A stretch of 64,000 nt of DNA from Proteiniclasticum aestuarii (GTDB lineage Bacteria > Bacillota > Clostridia > Clostridiales > Clostridiaceae), in NCBI RefSeq assembly GCF_017368455.1, contig NZ_JAFNJU010000007.1, positions 62,001 through 126,000 of the forward strand. The letters are read 5' to 3'. The position numbers and the translations under genes were made by a program. Shown here piece by piece: positions 25,774-33,911 of this stretch (position 1 is its first letter; every line of letters begins with the position of its first letter). The notes beneath the pieces are model-generated. The model ran no database searches, was not told the DNA's origin, and saw only the letters and a program-made list of their open reading frames with translations.

Positions 25774-25805
25774 TCGGATAAAGACAGAAATGGAGGCTTC
25801 AGAAG

Positions 25806-26222
25806 ATGAACTACAAGTACAAAATGGAGAAGGTGCTGGACTACAGAAGCAATGTGGAAAAGCATAAGGTAGAGGATTTCGCCAGAATCACCCAGAAACT
25901 GGACCAGGAGAAAAAACATCTGGATATTCTGGAAGAAAAGCTGGACCAGAAAAAGAAGGAAGTGGCCACGGATGTGAATGCCATGAAGATGTCCTTTCTC
26001 TATAAGGAGAAACTGAAGGCTGAACTTACGCATCAGAAAAAGAAAGTGGACGACATTTTCCACAAAGCCAATGATGCAAGGGAAGTACTCATAGAAGCCA
26101 GAAAAGACCGTAAAATCATGGAACTGCTGAAGGAAAAGGACAAGGACAAATTTCAGCAGGAAATGCTCCTTAAGGAACAGAAGGAACTGGACGATTTCAC
26201 CATCATGAGATTCGCCAAGTGA
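25806..26222 (+). CDS. fliJ: Flagellar export stalk protein FliJ
   Basis: FliJ is a coiled-coil protein that fits the centre of the FliI hexamer, much like the gamma subunit of F1. The 138-residue product is a continuous charged coiled coil ('YKYKMEKVLDYRSNVEKHKVEDF' start, where 'f.l.kvLd.r...e' is the FliJ opening). The end ('MLLKEQKELDDFTIMRFA') is also typical ('q..ldei...r'). Identified by this pattern and by its place after fliI. A 78-nt gap follows before fliK. Confidence 0.9.
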   Translation: MNYKYKMEKVLDYRSNVEKHKVEDFARITQKLDQEKKHLDILEEKLDQKKKEVATDVNAMKMSFLYKEKLKAELTHQKKKVDDIFHKANDAREVLIEARKDRKIMELLKEKDKDKFQQEMLLKEQKELDDFTIMRFAK

Positions 26223-26300
26223 CTTTTATTCATAGATAGCAATCTGTTTCAATCAGAAAAGAAATGCCTGAAGGGCTTTCTTTGAAAGGAGGTGAGAAAA

Positions 26301-27593
26301 ATGACAATAGTAACCATGGGGACCAGAAATGTGGTGAATGTCCATCAACCGGAAGCAAAAGAGGAATGCATGGACAAGAGCACTTTCAGAGAAATTCTTT
26401 CCACAGCCATGGATAAAACTTCCAGTGAGAAGAAAGAGGCGAAAAGTGAAAAACCTGAAGGTGAAAAGGACATGGAAGTGATTAAAGAAACATCCGAGAA
26501 CGGTGAAGAAGCGTCTTTACTGAACCTATTTCCGCACACGAAGCCTGAGATGAAGGAAACTGCTCTGGATCCCCATAAACTTATGAATGCTCAGATTGTG
26601 GAAGAAGCGGAAAATACTGTGGATCAATCTCAGCCTGAGAAAAATCTTCTGAATGAACTTCTCCGAGGAAAACAAGGTGAAAGGATTTCACTGAAAGAGC
26701 ATGCTGGTGAAAGAGACCCAAGACTCATCGATATTCCAAAAGATCAGCGAAAAACAGGAATACAGGACGATACTGTTCTCAAAGAGACAGTTGAAAAACC
26801 GGATGTCTTTGCAGGGACTCTGAAGAAGATCCATCCGCACGAGAAATCGGAAATGCTACCTGGCTATAAGCCTTCAGAAGTTACAGATGAAATCGGAAAA
26901 CCTGAATACGACTCTGAAAAAACAGCAGTGGCAGTAAAACCTCTAAGAGAGATGAAAACTTCAGGGGAAGGACAGGGGCTGAATGTCAAGCTGGATGAAA
27001 CCAGGGAGCTTGAGAAAGGATCCATGAATCTGGAAGGAATGGAGCCGCTGAAAGAAGTAGTCACTTCTTCGGAAGACTCTGGTAAAGGCACAGAAACCGT
27101 GAATCCGATGCATGAAATTAAGCTCAGAGATTTCCAGGAGGTTTCTCAGACGAAGAGACCTGAATCCATCAATTTTGAGAAGACCTTCGAAAATGCGGCA
27201 GAAGAGATCATGAAGAACGTTGAAACCATCCGAGACGGTGATAGGACCACCATGAAGGTGAACCTCCATCCGGAAGAGATGGGCAAGATGGAAATTACAC
27301 TGACCATGGAAGATGGAAAGCTTTCAGGAAAGATTCTTCTGGAGAATCGCGAAATCAGACAGATCTTCACCGAAAGACTGGAGGAGCTTTCAAACAGCCT
27401 GAAGCAGAACATTCAGATTGGTAAATTCGAAGTGAGTGTGGGAGACAGAGGGGAAGGAAGTCAGGAGAGACATCAGGGGCAAAGACAGATGCAGAATCCT
27501 TTCAGAGGCTACCAGATCAGAAAAGCAGAAACTCCGGACTATGAAAGGAATGTTCCTGAGAGAAATCTTGTGGAAATCAATCTTCTCGCCTAA
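26301..27593 (+). CDS. fliK: Hook-length control protein FliK
   Basis: FliK measures hook length and switches the export gate to late substrates by acting on FlhB. The 430-residue protein has a long, low-complexity polar N-terminal ruler (1-300). The conserved C-terminal domain reads 'RTTMKVNLHPEEMGKMEITLTMEDGKLSGKILLENREIRQIFTERLEEL', in which 'L.P.eLG.vev.l...g..l...f...n...r..l' is the family core. The start at ATG 26301 has AAAGGAGGTG 7 nt upstream. flgD follows after 19 nt, matching FliK's role in the hook. Confidence 0.9.
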   Translation: MTIVTMGTRNVVNVHQPEAKEECMDKSTFREILSTAMDKTSSEKKEAKSEKPEGEKDMEVIKETSENGEEASLLNLFPHTKPEMKETALDPHKLMNAQIVEEAENTVDQSQPEKNLLNELLRGKQGERISLKEHAGERDPRLIDIPKDQRKTGIQDDTVLKETVEKPDVFAGTLKKIHPHEKSEMLPGYKPSEVTDEIGKPEYDSEKTAVAVKPLREMKTSGEGQGLNVKLDETRELEKGSMNLEGMEPLKEVVTSSEDSGKGTETVNPMHEIKLRDFQEVSQTKRPESINFEKTFENAAEEIMKNVETIRDGDRTTMKVNLHPEEMGKMEITLTMEDGKLSGKILLENREIRQIFTERLEELSNSLKQNIQIGKFEVSVGDRGEGSQERHQGQRQMQNPFRGYQIRKAETPDYERNVPERNLVEINLLA

Positions 27594-27612
27594 GAGAAGG
27601 AAAGGAGAATAT

Positions 27613-28026
27613 ATGAGAATCAATGGAATCGGAATCCCAAATGAAGCGATGAATACAGAAAAAGCGGCAAAAGCCAATGATGCCATGGGTGTGGACGACT
27701 TTCTCAAAATCATGACCGCGCAGCTTCAGAATCTGGATCCCATGGGCGGAAACAGTGCAGATACAGGAGAATATATTGCCCAGATGGCTCAGTTCACCAT
27801 GCTAGAACAGCTCAGCGCATTATCGGAAAGCATGGAAACCATGAACACCCTATCCCAGCAGCAGCTGTCCTTTTCACTGGTGGGCAAGAAAGTATCCGTA
27901 TTTGACGGAGAAAACACCATTGAAGGCGTTGTGGAAAAAATCAGATACAGAGAAGGACTTGCTTATCCTGTCATAGGAGGAAGCGAGTATCCCATGTACA
28001 TGGTGCAGGAAGTGGGAGGTGAATAG
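27613..28026 (+). CDS. flgD: Hook capping protein FlgD
   Basis: FlgD caps the growing hook during assembly. The 137-residue protein is the short Gram-positive form and shows the family's N-terminal motif 'MGVDDFLKIMTAQLQNLDPMGG', then 'EYIAQMAQFTMLEQLSALSESM'. The remainder is a small beta-rich part ('SFSLVGKKVSVFDGENTIEGVVEKI'). The ATG at 27613 follows AAAGGAG by 5 nt; the longer frame from 27436 overlaps fliK and is rejected. The next gene starts 2 nt after its stop. Confidence 0.94.
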   Translation: MRINGIGIPNEAMNTEKAAKANDAMGVDDFLKIMTAQLQNLDPMGGNSADTGEYIAQMAQFTMLEQLSALSESMETMNTLSQQQLSFSLVGKKVSVFDGENTIEGVVEKIRYREGLAYPVIGGSEYPMYMVQEVGGE

Positions 28027-28028
28027 TC

Positions 28029-28400
28029 ATGTCATTTGAGATTCAGAACGGTCAGATCATCTCATCTCAGGGGAACCAGGGAAGAGTGGAGAGAAAACCC
28101 CGTGGTGATTTTGAAAGACTCTATCTGGAATCACTGCAAAAGGCGAAGGAAACCGTAAAGCTTTCTGCCCATGCACAGGAAAGGATGGAGAAAAGGCAGA
28201 TCACACTCTCAGAAGAGGATATGGTGAAGATCAATGATGCGGTGGATACCCTGGAAAAAAAGGGTGCCCGGGAAAGTCTTCTTCTCTATAAGGATGCGGC
28301 CTTCATTGCCAGCATCAGAAACAAGACCATCATCACAGCCATGAAAAACGAGGAAATGGAGACCATAACAAACATTGACAGTGCAGTAAGCATAAGATAA
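28029..28400 (+). CDS. Flagellar operon protein (TIGR02530-type)
   Basis: This 123-residue protein belongs to a family found between flgD and flgE in Bacillota and related flagellar operons. Its central part 'VKLSAHAQERMEKRQITLSEEDMVKINDAVDTLEKKGARESLLLYKDAAFIASIRNKTIITAM' fits the 'kfS.HA..Rl..R.i.l...........A...a..KG.k.sLvl....a.ivsv.nrTViTa' pattern. Its exact task in hook assembly is not established to my knowledge. It is the last gene before a 105-nt gap leading to flgE. Confidence 0.85.
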   Translation: MSFEIQNGQIISSQGNQGRVERKPRGDFERLYLESLQKAKETVKLSAHAQERMEKRQITLSEEDMVKINDAVDTLEKKGARESLLLYKDAAFIASIRNKTIITAMKNEEMETITNIDSAVSIR

Positions 28401-28402
28401 GA

Positions 28403-28477
28403 ATGGCCGGACCTCTTGAGGAAGCCATAAAAAACTCGTTGAACGACGGATACGGGTACAAGAAAAAATCAGAATAA
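28403..28477 (+). CDS. Possible 24-residue small protein before flgE
   Basis: ATG 28403 to TAA 28475-28477 encodes a short polar peptide ending in 'GYGYKKKSE'. It begins 2 nt after the preceding stop, and a purine-rich AAGATAAGA lies just upstream, too close for an ideal ribosome site. The codons resemble neighbouring genes, but at this length chance cannot be excluded. Listed because the gap before flgE is otherwise unexplained. Confidence 0.22.
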   Translation: MAGPLEEAIKNSLNDGYGYKKKSE

Positions 28478-28505
28478 AGTAGAAATCCTAGGAGGGAAAA
28501 TACAT

Positions 28506-29429
28506 ATGTTAAGATCACTTTACTCAGGCGTAAGCGGAATGAGAAGCAACCAGACCAAAATGGACGTTTTAGGTAACAATATCGCCAATGTCAACACCAC
28601 GGGATTCAAATCCGGAAGAGTGCGTTTCCAGGACATGCTGAGCCAGACACTGGCCAATGCGCAGGGGCCTACAGACGAGAACCTGGGCGGTATCAATGCC
28701 CAGCAGGTGGGTCTTGGTGTGAAGGTGGGCGCCATCGATACCATTATGACCGACGGAGCTCTTCAGCCTACCAACAGAGATCTGGACCTGGCTGTGGAAG
28801 GCACGGGATTCTTCATGGTGTCACAGGATACGGATGCTCAGATGAAATATTATACAAGAGATGGAGCCTTCTATAGAGACTATGATGGCAATCTGGTCAA
28901 TGCCGGAGGATATCGCGTACTAGGCTATACAGATGAAAGTCCGGATGTGCCGACACCTCTTAAAATACTCAATACCATCGATGCGGTGGATGCCGAAGGG
29001 AATCCCATACCTGCACTGAACGAAGATGGAGATGCCATTTTAGATGAACTTGGCAATCCAACGTATGTACAGGTCGATCTTCAGACTTTCTCCATCGATG
29101 GAAGCGGAATCATTTCAGGTGTCTACAGCGACGGTAAGGTCTATACCATGGGTAGACTGGCTGTGGCGAAGTTTGACAACAGTGCGGGACTGGAAAAAGT
29201 GGGCAACAACAACTACAGAGCATCCAATAACTCCGGAACACCTGTGGTGGGCTCTGCCAACACAGACGGATTCGGAATCATAAGACAGGGTGTCCTTGAA
29301 ATGTCCAATGTGGATCTGGCCAACGAGTTCACAGAGCTCATCGTCACCTCAAGATCCTACCAGGCTAATTCAAGAACCATCACCACATCTGATGAAATGC
29401 TCCAGGAGCTGCTTAGCCTGAAGAGATAA
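28506..29429 (+). CDS. flgE: Flagellar hook protein FlgE
   Basis: FlgE forms the flexible hook. The 307-residue protein has the N-terminal axial signature 'LYSGVSGMRSNQTKMDVLGNNIANVNTTGFKSGRVRFQDMLSQTL', where 'NTTGFKsgRvrFqd.lsqt' is typical of hook rather than rod proteins. It ends with 'NEFTELIVTSRSYQANSRTITTSDEMLQELLSLKR'. It is short for a hook protein but close to the Bacillus form. CTAGGAGGG precedes the ATG. Its position after flgD and fliK supports the hook role. Confidence 0.93.
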   Translation: MLRSLYSGVSGMRSNQTKMDVLGNNIANVNTTGFKSGRVRFQDMLSQTLANAQGPTDENLGGINAQQVGLGVKVGAIDTIMTDGALQPTNRDLDLAVEGTGFFMVSQDTDAQMKYYTRDGAFYRDYDGNLVNAGGYRVLGYTDESPDVPTPLKILNTIDAVDAEGNPIPALNEDGDAILDELGNPTYVQVDLQTFSIDGSGIISGVYSDGKVYTMGRLAVAKFDNSAGLEKVGNNNYRASNNSGTPVVGSANTDGFGIIRQGVLEMSNVDLANEFTELIVTSRSYQANSRTITTSDEMLQELLSLKR

Positions 29430-29457
29430 TTTGAAGTCTGGATTTTCACTTTTCTTA

Positions 29458-29495
29458 TCTGGAAAGAGAATCGCGTGAGCGTTTTTCTTTCCAGA
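29458..29495 (+). promoter_or_regulatory. Long intra-operon hairpin between flgE and flbD
   Basis: TCTGGAAAGA (29458-29467) pairs perfectly with TCTTTCCAGA (29486-29495), and an inner CGC-GTGA-GCG helix (29472-29481) tops it. Weak pairs between the two make an almost continuous stem. It lacks a T-tract after the right arm, so it is unlikely to be a strong terminator. An mRNA processing or stability site after the heavily expressed hook gene is more plausible. Confidence 0.6.
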
Positions 29496-29522
29496 GGAAA
29501 GTGGAAGCGAAAGGGAGGCCAT

Positions 29523-29720
29523 ATGATACTTCTGACAACTTTAAGTGGAACGGAATTTTATCTGAACACAGACCTTGTGGTGAAAATTGAAGCGCTTCCT
29601 GATACGGTCATAACGCTGACTGACGGGAAAACCATGAGAGTCACAGAAAGACCTGAAATCATCATTGAAAGAATCATAGCCTACAAGAGAAAGATCTATG
29701 CAGGAAATCTGGAGGTATAG
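29523..29720 (+). CDS. flbD: Flagellar protein FlbD
   Basis: A 65-residue protein of the Gram-positive FlbD/YlzI family, common between flgE and motA or fliL. The pattern 'MILLTTLSGTEFYLNTDLVVKIEALPDTVITLTDGKTMRVTERPEIIIERIIAYKRKI' fits the family ('I.vtrlnG..f.lN...Ie.ie..PDT.I.L..G.k..V.E...evi..i..y'). Function is not established. The ATG at 29523 is chosen because AAGGGAGG (29511-29518) lies 4 nt upstream. It is unrelated to the Caulobacter regulator of the same name. Confidence 0.9.
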   Translation: MILLTTLSGTEFYLNTDLVVKIEALPDTVITLTDGKTMRVTERPEIIIERIIAYKRKIYAGNLEV

Positions 29721-29727
29721 AAAGTAA

Positions 29728-30534
29728 ATGAAAAAAAGTTATACAGCAATCATAGGACTGGTTTCCGGATTTGCCATTCTCGTGATTTCCATCATGACCA
29801 GTGGAGACATTCGTAGTTTCATCAGTTTCTCATCCCTAGCCGTGACAGCTGGGGGATCCTTTGCAGCCCTTCTCATCAGTTTCCCTTCTAAGGATCTGAT
29901 GAAGGTGCCAAAGATTCTAAAGCTACTCATCGAAAAGCCGGAACAGGACAGGGTAAGGCTCATCACCACCTTCTCGGAGCTTGCAAGAAAAGCGAGAAGA
30001 GATGGCCTGCTGGCACTGGAGGATGATCTGGCCAATATGGAAGATGAATTCATGATCACAGGATTGCAGATGGTGGTGGATGGCATCGAGCCTGACATTA
30101 TCAGAGAAATCCTGACCCTTAAAATGGAAACCACAGAAAGAAGACATCGCATGGGACAGAATATATTCAGCAAATGGGGAGAACTCGCTCCTGCCTTCGG
30201 TATGCTTGGAACGCTCATCGGGCTTATCGTTATGCTGGCCAATCTGCAGGATGCGGCAGCCATCGGTTCTGGTATGGCCGTAGCCCTCATCACCACATTC
30301 TACGGTTCGCTTCTGGCGAATCTGGTGTTCATTCCCATAGCCAGTAATTTAAGTGTACAGACCAATGAGGAAATGCTTTCCAAGGAAATGGCCATCGAAG
30401 GCATCATCGAAATCCAGGCGGGAACCAATCCCAGAATCCTGGAAGAGAAACTTGTGACCTATCTCTCACCGGAAGAGCAGACCATGATGAAGGAAGAGAA
30501 GGTATCCACGCAAGAGGCCTTATCTTATGAGTAG
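29728..30534 (+). CDS. motA: Flagellar stator protein MotA
   Basis: MotA is the four-helix membrane part of the ion-driven stator. The 268-residue protein shows membrane segments near residues 6-25, 32-55, 148-170 and 180-203, and a cytoplasmic torque loop ('LARKARRDGLLALEDDLANMEDEFMITGLQMVVDG'). 'WGELAPAFGMLGTLIGLIVMLANL' and 'AVALITTFYGSLLANLVFIPIASNL' are family hallmarks around the ion channel. It lies 7 nt after flbD and overlaps motB by 8 nt. Whether protons or sodium are used cannot be read safely. Confidence 0.95.
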   Translation: MKKSYTAIIGLVSGFAILVISIMTSGDIRSFISFSSLAVTAGGSFAALLISFPSKDLMKVPKILKLLIEKPEQDRVRLITTFSELARKARRDGLLALEDDLANMEDEFMITGLQMVVDGIEPDIIREILTLKMETTERRHRMGQNIFSKWGELAPAFGMLGTLIGLIVMLANLQDAAAIGSGMAVALITTFYGSLLANLVFIPIASNLSVQTNEEMLSKEMAIEGIIEIQAGTNPRILEEKLVTYLSPEEQTMMKEEKVSTQEALSYE

Positions 30535-31279
30535 AGAACGAAAGAAGAGAAAGACGACAGAAACACCAGCCACCGGTGCACCGGCATGGATGGCCACCTT
30601 TTCGGATATGATGACGCTTCTGCTCACCTTCTTCATTCTCCTCTATTCCATCTCCAGCATCGATGCCATCAAGTTCAAGTCAATCAGCGAGTCCCTGCAG
30701 TCGGTTCTCTCCGGAGAGACCAGCTCCAGCATCATCGAGGAGGATGGTCCCAATGATGACATTCCTCTGGATAATCCGCAGTATGAGCAGCAGGAAGACC
30801 CGGAGGATCCGAAAATCAAGGAAAGCACACTGGAGATGTACAATCAGGTGAAGGACTATGTGGAGGAGGAAGGTCTGGAAGCCGATGTTTCCGTGAGCCT
30901 CAACCGGAACGGTGTCTTTGTGAATATCAAGGAAGCCATACTCTTTGAACCAGGAGAAGCAGATATCAAAGAAGGTGGACAGGAGATTCTTGGCAATCTG
31001 GAAGGACTGTTTCTGCAGTTCGACAATGAAATCGTCATTGAAGGCCATACGGACAACATTCCTCAGCAGTCCTTCAAATTCCCCACCAACTGGGAACTGT
31101 CTTCCGGCAGAGCAACAGCAGTGGTCCGGTATCTGTGCGAGGTGAAGGATATTCCTGAGAATAGGCTATCAGCCATCGGATACGGGGAGTTCAGACCCAT
31201 TGCAGACAATGATACGCCCCAGAACCGGGCGTTGAACAGAAGAGTTAATCTCTTAATAATTATGGAAGGTGAGGATTAG
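30527..31279 (+). CDS. motB: Flagellar stator protein MotB
   Basis: MotB anchors the stator to peptidoglycan and carries the ion-binding aspartate. In this 250-residue protein the single membrane helix reads 'PAWMATFSDMMTLLLTFFILLYS', with Asp27 as the ion site. The C-terminal OmpA-like domain shows 'VIEGHTDNIP', 'NWELSSGRATAVVRYL' and 'ENRLSAIGYGEFRPIADNDTPQNRALNRRV'. A short acidic linker (about 55-90) should be the plug region. It overlaps motA by 8 nt and ends 2 nt before fliL. Confidence 0.96.
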   Translation: MSRERKKRKTTETPATGAPAWMATFSDMMTLLLTFFILLYSISSIDAIKFKSISESLQSVLSGETSSSIIEEDGPNDDIPLDNPQYEQQEDPEDPKIKESTLEMYNQVKDYVEEEGLEADVSVSLNRNGVFVNIKEAILFEPGEADIKEGGQEILGNLEGLFLQFDNEIVIEGHTDNIPQQSFKFPTNWELSSGRATAVVRYLCEVKDIPENRLSAIGYGEFRPIADNDTPQNRALNRRVNLLIIMEGED

Positions 31280-31281
31280 TT

Positions 31282-31749
31282 TTGGCACAGCAGTTAGAAG
31301 ACGTGAAAGAAAAGAAGAAACCAAATAAGCTCATCATCATTATCATCATCATGAGTTTTATTATCCTCATAGGGGCCATATCCATGGTATTCATCGCTAC
31401 TGACATCACTCTTTCAGATGTGATCTCGAAGTTTCAGAAGCATGAAGAGTATGTGATACCGCTAGATAGTTTTGTGGTGAATCTGGATACGGAAGGAAAG
31501 GGATCCACTTATCTGAAGACCCAGATGTCCCTGCTCTATACGGAAGAGGATTACGGGAAGGTTCTGGAAAACAAGACCAGCCAGATTCGGGATCTCATCA
31601 TCAAGGATCTCATGGATTATAAACCCGATGATCTGCTTGTAGAAGGTGGCCTGGCGGCTGCCAAGGTGAAAATCAGGACCAGCATCAACGTGGCCCTGGG
31701 AGAAGACATGGTGAAGGAAATCTTTTTTACAGACTTTCTGATCCAGTAA
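31282..31749 (+). CDS. fliL: Flagellar basal body-associated protein FliL
   Basis: FliL is a single-pass protein that rings and supports the stator. The 155-residue product has a lysine-rich N-terminus, one membrane helix ('LIIIIIIMSFIILIGAISMVFIA', about 18-40) and an extracellular domain ('PLDSFVVNLDTEGKGSTYLKTQMSLLY', ending 'GEDMVKEIFFTDFLIQ'), where the final 'V..v.ft.f.vQ' is the FliL signature. The start is TTG 31282 behind AAGGTGAGG. It sits between motB and fliO. Confidence 0.94.
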   Translation: MAQQLEDVKEKKKPNKLIIIIIIMSFIILIGAISMVFIATDITLSDVISKFQKHEEYVIPLDSFVVNLDTEGKGSTYLKTQMSLLYTEEDYGKVLENKTSQIRDLIIKDLMDYKPDDLLVEGGLAAAKVKIRTSINVALGEDMVKEIFFTDFLIQ

Positions 31750-31759
31750 GGAGAACCAG

Positions 31760-32098
31760 ATGGATTTAAAACTGATATTTTCTCTGATACAGACCTTTCT
31801 GGCCCTGGCTTTCGTGTTGGGACTTGCCTATGTGGTGCTCCGTTTCGGGAAGAAAGTCACAAATGGAAACACGACCTATGTAAGAATCATTGAGAAGACC
31901 ATGCTCACAAACCAGTCCTTTCTGGCGGTGATCAAGGTCGGCGAGGACTATCACCTGGCCAGCGTCACTTCCGGTGAAGTGAAGATCTTAAAAGATCTCA
32001 ACAAGGAAGAGATTGAAGAAGTATTAGAGGAAAAACAGAGAAAGCTTGAGGAGAATCCCCTGGCGAATTTATGGAAAATGAGGAAAGACAGTGAATAA
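31760..32098 (+). CDS. fliO: Flagellar export gate assembly protein FliO (FliZ)
   Basis: FliO helps assemble the FliP-FliQ-FliR export gate. The 112-residue protein has one N-terminal membrane helix ('LIFSLIQTFLALAFVLGLAYVVLRF') and a short cytoplasmic domain with 'RIIEKTMLTNQSFLAVIKVGEDYHLASVTSGEVKIL', which fits the FliO pattern ('l....l....sl.vv.v..r..llGvt...v..L'). Sequence conservation in this family is low, so the position directly before fliP (8-nt overlap) is important evidence. Confidence 0.85.
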   Translation: MDLKLIFSLIQTFLALAFVLGLAYVVLRFGKKVTNGNTTYVRIIEKTMLTNQSFLAVIKVGEDYHLASVTSGEVKILKDLNKEEIEEVLEEKQRKLEENPLANLWKMRKDSE

Positions 32099-32855
32099 GA
32101 AACGTATATGGATACTCATCGCCTTTTTCATGGGATGGATGCTTCTTGCTGGAAAGGCAGAAACGGTCCATGCCGTGAATCTGGGTGATTTCGGCATCAA
32201 TTTCAGTAATTCGGACAACTCCCCCCAGGCCACAGTGGATACGGTAAGGATCTTTCTTCTACTGACCGTCCTGACTCTGGTTCCGGCATTTGTGATCCTG
32301 ACCACCTGCTTCACGCGAGTGGTGGTGGTCTTATCCTTTCTCAGAAATGCCATGGGTTCCCAGCAGACACCGCCCAATCAGGTACTCATGGGACTGGCCC
32401 TTTTCATCACCCTTTTTGTCATGACACCGGTCTACAACCAGGTCATGGATCAGGCGGTGACCCCGTTTCTGGAAGAGACCCTGACCCAGGAGGAAGCTCT
32501 GGATGCAGGCGCTGTTCCCATCAAACGGTTCATGCTGGAGCAGACCCGGGAAAAGGATCTGGCTCTGTTCATGAGGGCGGGGAATCTTGAAAACATCGAA
32601 GATCCCATGGACCTTTCTCTGACAGTGATCATTCCGGCATTTACCATCAGTGAGCTTAGAATGGCCTTTTCCATCGGATTCATACTGTTTCTGCCGTTTC
32701 TTGTTCTGGACATCGTAGTCTCTTCGATACTCATGTCCATGGGTATGTTCATGCTGCCACCGGCCATGATCTCACTGCCGTTCAAGATTCTTCTGTTCAT
32801 TCTGGTGGACGGATGGTATCTGGTGGTGGAATCACTGCTGCGCGGATTCAGTTAA
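32091..32855 (+). CDS. fliP: Flagellar export gate protein FliP
   Basis: FliP is the main subunit of the helical export gate. The 254-residue product begins at GTG 32091 with a cleavable-type signal ('WILIAFFMGWMLLAGKAETVHA'). It contains family blocks 'VPAFVILTTCFTRVVVVLSFLRNAMGSQQTPPNQVLMGLALFITLFVM', 'LFMRAGNLENIEDP' and 'VSSILMSMGMFMLPPAMISLPFKILLFILVDGWYLVV'. Four membrane segments are visible. It overlaps fliO by 8 nt and is followed by fliQ after 14 nt. Confidence 0.96.
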   Translation: MNKKRIWILIAFFMGWMLLAGKAETVHAVNLGDFGINFSNSDNSPQATVDTVRIFLLLTVLTLVPAFVILTTCFTRVVVVLSFLRNAMGSQQTPPNQVLMGLALFITLFVMTPVYNQVMDQAVTPFLEETLTQEEALDAGAVPIKRFMLEQTREKDLALFMRAGNLENIEDPMDLSLTVIIPAFTISELRMAFSIGFILFLPFLVLDIVVSSILMSMGMFMLPPAMISLPFKILLFILVDGWYLVVESLLRGFS

Positions 32856-32869
32856 GGAGGAATGTAGTA

Positions 32870-33133
32870 ATGAATCAGATTATGGCACTGGATCTTTTAC
32901 GAAGTGCCTTTATGACGACCATCAAGGCTGCGACGCCGATTCTTATCATTGCCATGGTGGTGGGACTGATCATCAGTATTCTTCAGGCCACAACGCAGGT
33001 TCAGGAACAGACGCTGACCTTTGTCCCCAAGATGATTGCAGTCCTTTTCTCGCTGATTCTTCTGGGCGCCTTCATGATGAATACCCTGATTGCATTCATG
33101 AATCAGTCCTTCGATCTCATCGACAAGCTGTAG
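32870..33133 (+). CDS. fliQ: Flagellar export gate protein FliQ
   Basis: FliQ is a two-helix gate subunit. The 87-residue protein starts at ATG 32870 after AAGGAGGAA; the longer frame from 32813 overlaps fliP. The helices are 'AATPILIIAMVVGLIISILQATTQVQEQTLTFVPKM' (carrying the 'P.L..a..vGl.vsi.QA.TqiqE.TL.fvPKi' signature) and 'AVLFSLILLGAFMMNTLIAFM'. fliR follows after 9 nt. Confidence 0.96.
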   Translation: MNQIMALDLLRSAFMTTIKAATPILIIAMVVGLIISILQATTQVQEQTLTFVPKMIAVLFSLILLGAFMMNTLIAFMNQSFDLIDKL

Positions 33134-33142
33134 GGAGGCGCT

Positions 33143-33901
33143 ATGTTTACACTTCAGGTGCAGGCCTTTCTCTATATCATGGCCAGAATCACATCCTTCA
33201 TTGTGGTGGTGCCGGGGTTTTCCCACAAGAGCGTGCCAGGGACAGTGAAAGTCTTTCTTTCCCTCATCCTGAGCTTTCTGGTCTATACCAGAAGTTCTGA
33301 GATTCAGGTCTATGAAGAACTTCTTCTGTTTATGCTGGCGGTGGTGAGAGAAGTCATCATCGGGCTGACCATGGGCTTTGCAGCAAAACTCATTTTTTCC
33401 GCGGTGGAGATGGCAGGTCAGTTCATCGACTTTCAGGTGGGCTACTCCATGGGGGCGGTCTATGATCCGGCCAGCGGAGCCACTTCCTCCTATTATGGAA
33501 GACTTTTCTACTGGATGAGTATCATGGTGTTCTTCATGCTGAATCTTCACCACACAATGCTTCTTTCTCTCATGGACTCCTTTCAGGTGGCTCTGCCGGG
33601 GCAGGTGGGATTTTCGGGCATCAGTCTGGAAGGGATTCTCTTTCTCTTTTCCCTATCCTTCAAGATCGCCTTCAGTATCGCGGCGCCCATGCTGGTGGTG
33701 CTTCTGGTGACGGATATCGTCATGGGCCTCATCAATCGGTCTGTGCCTCAGATCAATGTGTTCATGCTGGGGATGCCGCTGAAGTCCCTCCTGGGGATGG
33801 TCCTCTTTCTCTTTCTTGCCTCTTCGATCATGAATCATGCAGGAAAGACACTTTTCATGATGAGCGAATATGTTACAAAGGCCGTAGAGATGTTCAGATA
33901 A
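33143..33901 (+). CDS. fliR: Flagellar export gate protein FliR
   Basis: FliR completes the export gate helix. The 252-residue membrane protein has at least five hydrophobic segments and the family stretches 'ARITSFIVVVPGFSHKSVPGTVKVFLSLILSFLV', 'VVREVIIGLTMGFAAKLIFSAVEMAGQFIDFQVGYSMGAVYDPASG' and 'INRSVPQINVFMLGMPLKSLLGMVLFL'. The 'aGq.id.q.Gf.ma...dP' motif is diagnostic. Ten nt separate it from flhB. Confidence 0.96.
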   Translation: MFTLQVQAFLYIMARITSFIVVVPGFSHKSVPGTVKVFLSLILSFLVYTRSSEIQVYEELLLFMLAVVREVIIGLTMGFAAKLIFSAVEMAGQFIDFQVGYSMGAVYDPASGATSSYYGRLFYWMSIMVFFMLNLHHTMLLSLMDSFQVALPGQVGFSGISLEGILFLFSLSFKIAFSIAAPMLVVLLVTDIVMGLINRSVPQINVFMLGMPLKSLLGMVLFLFLASSIMNHAGKTLFMMSEYVTKAVEMFR

Positions 33902-33911
33902 GGGAGCGCAT

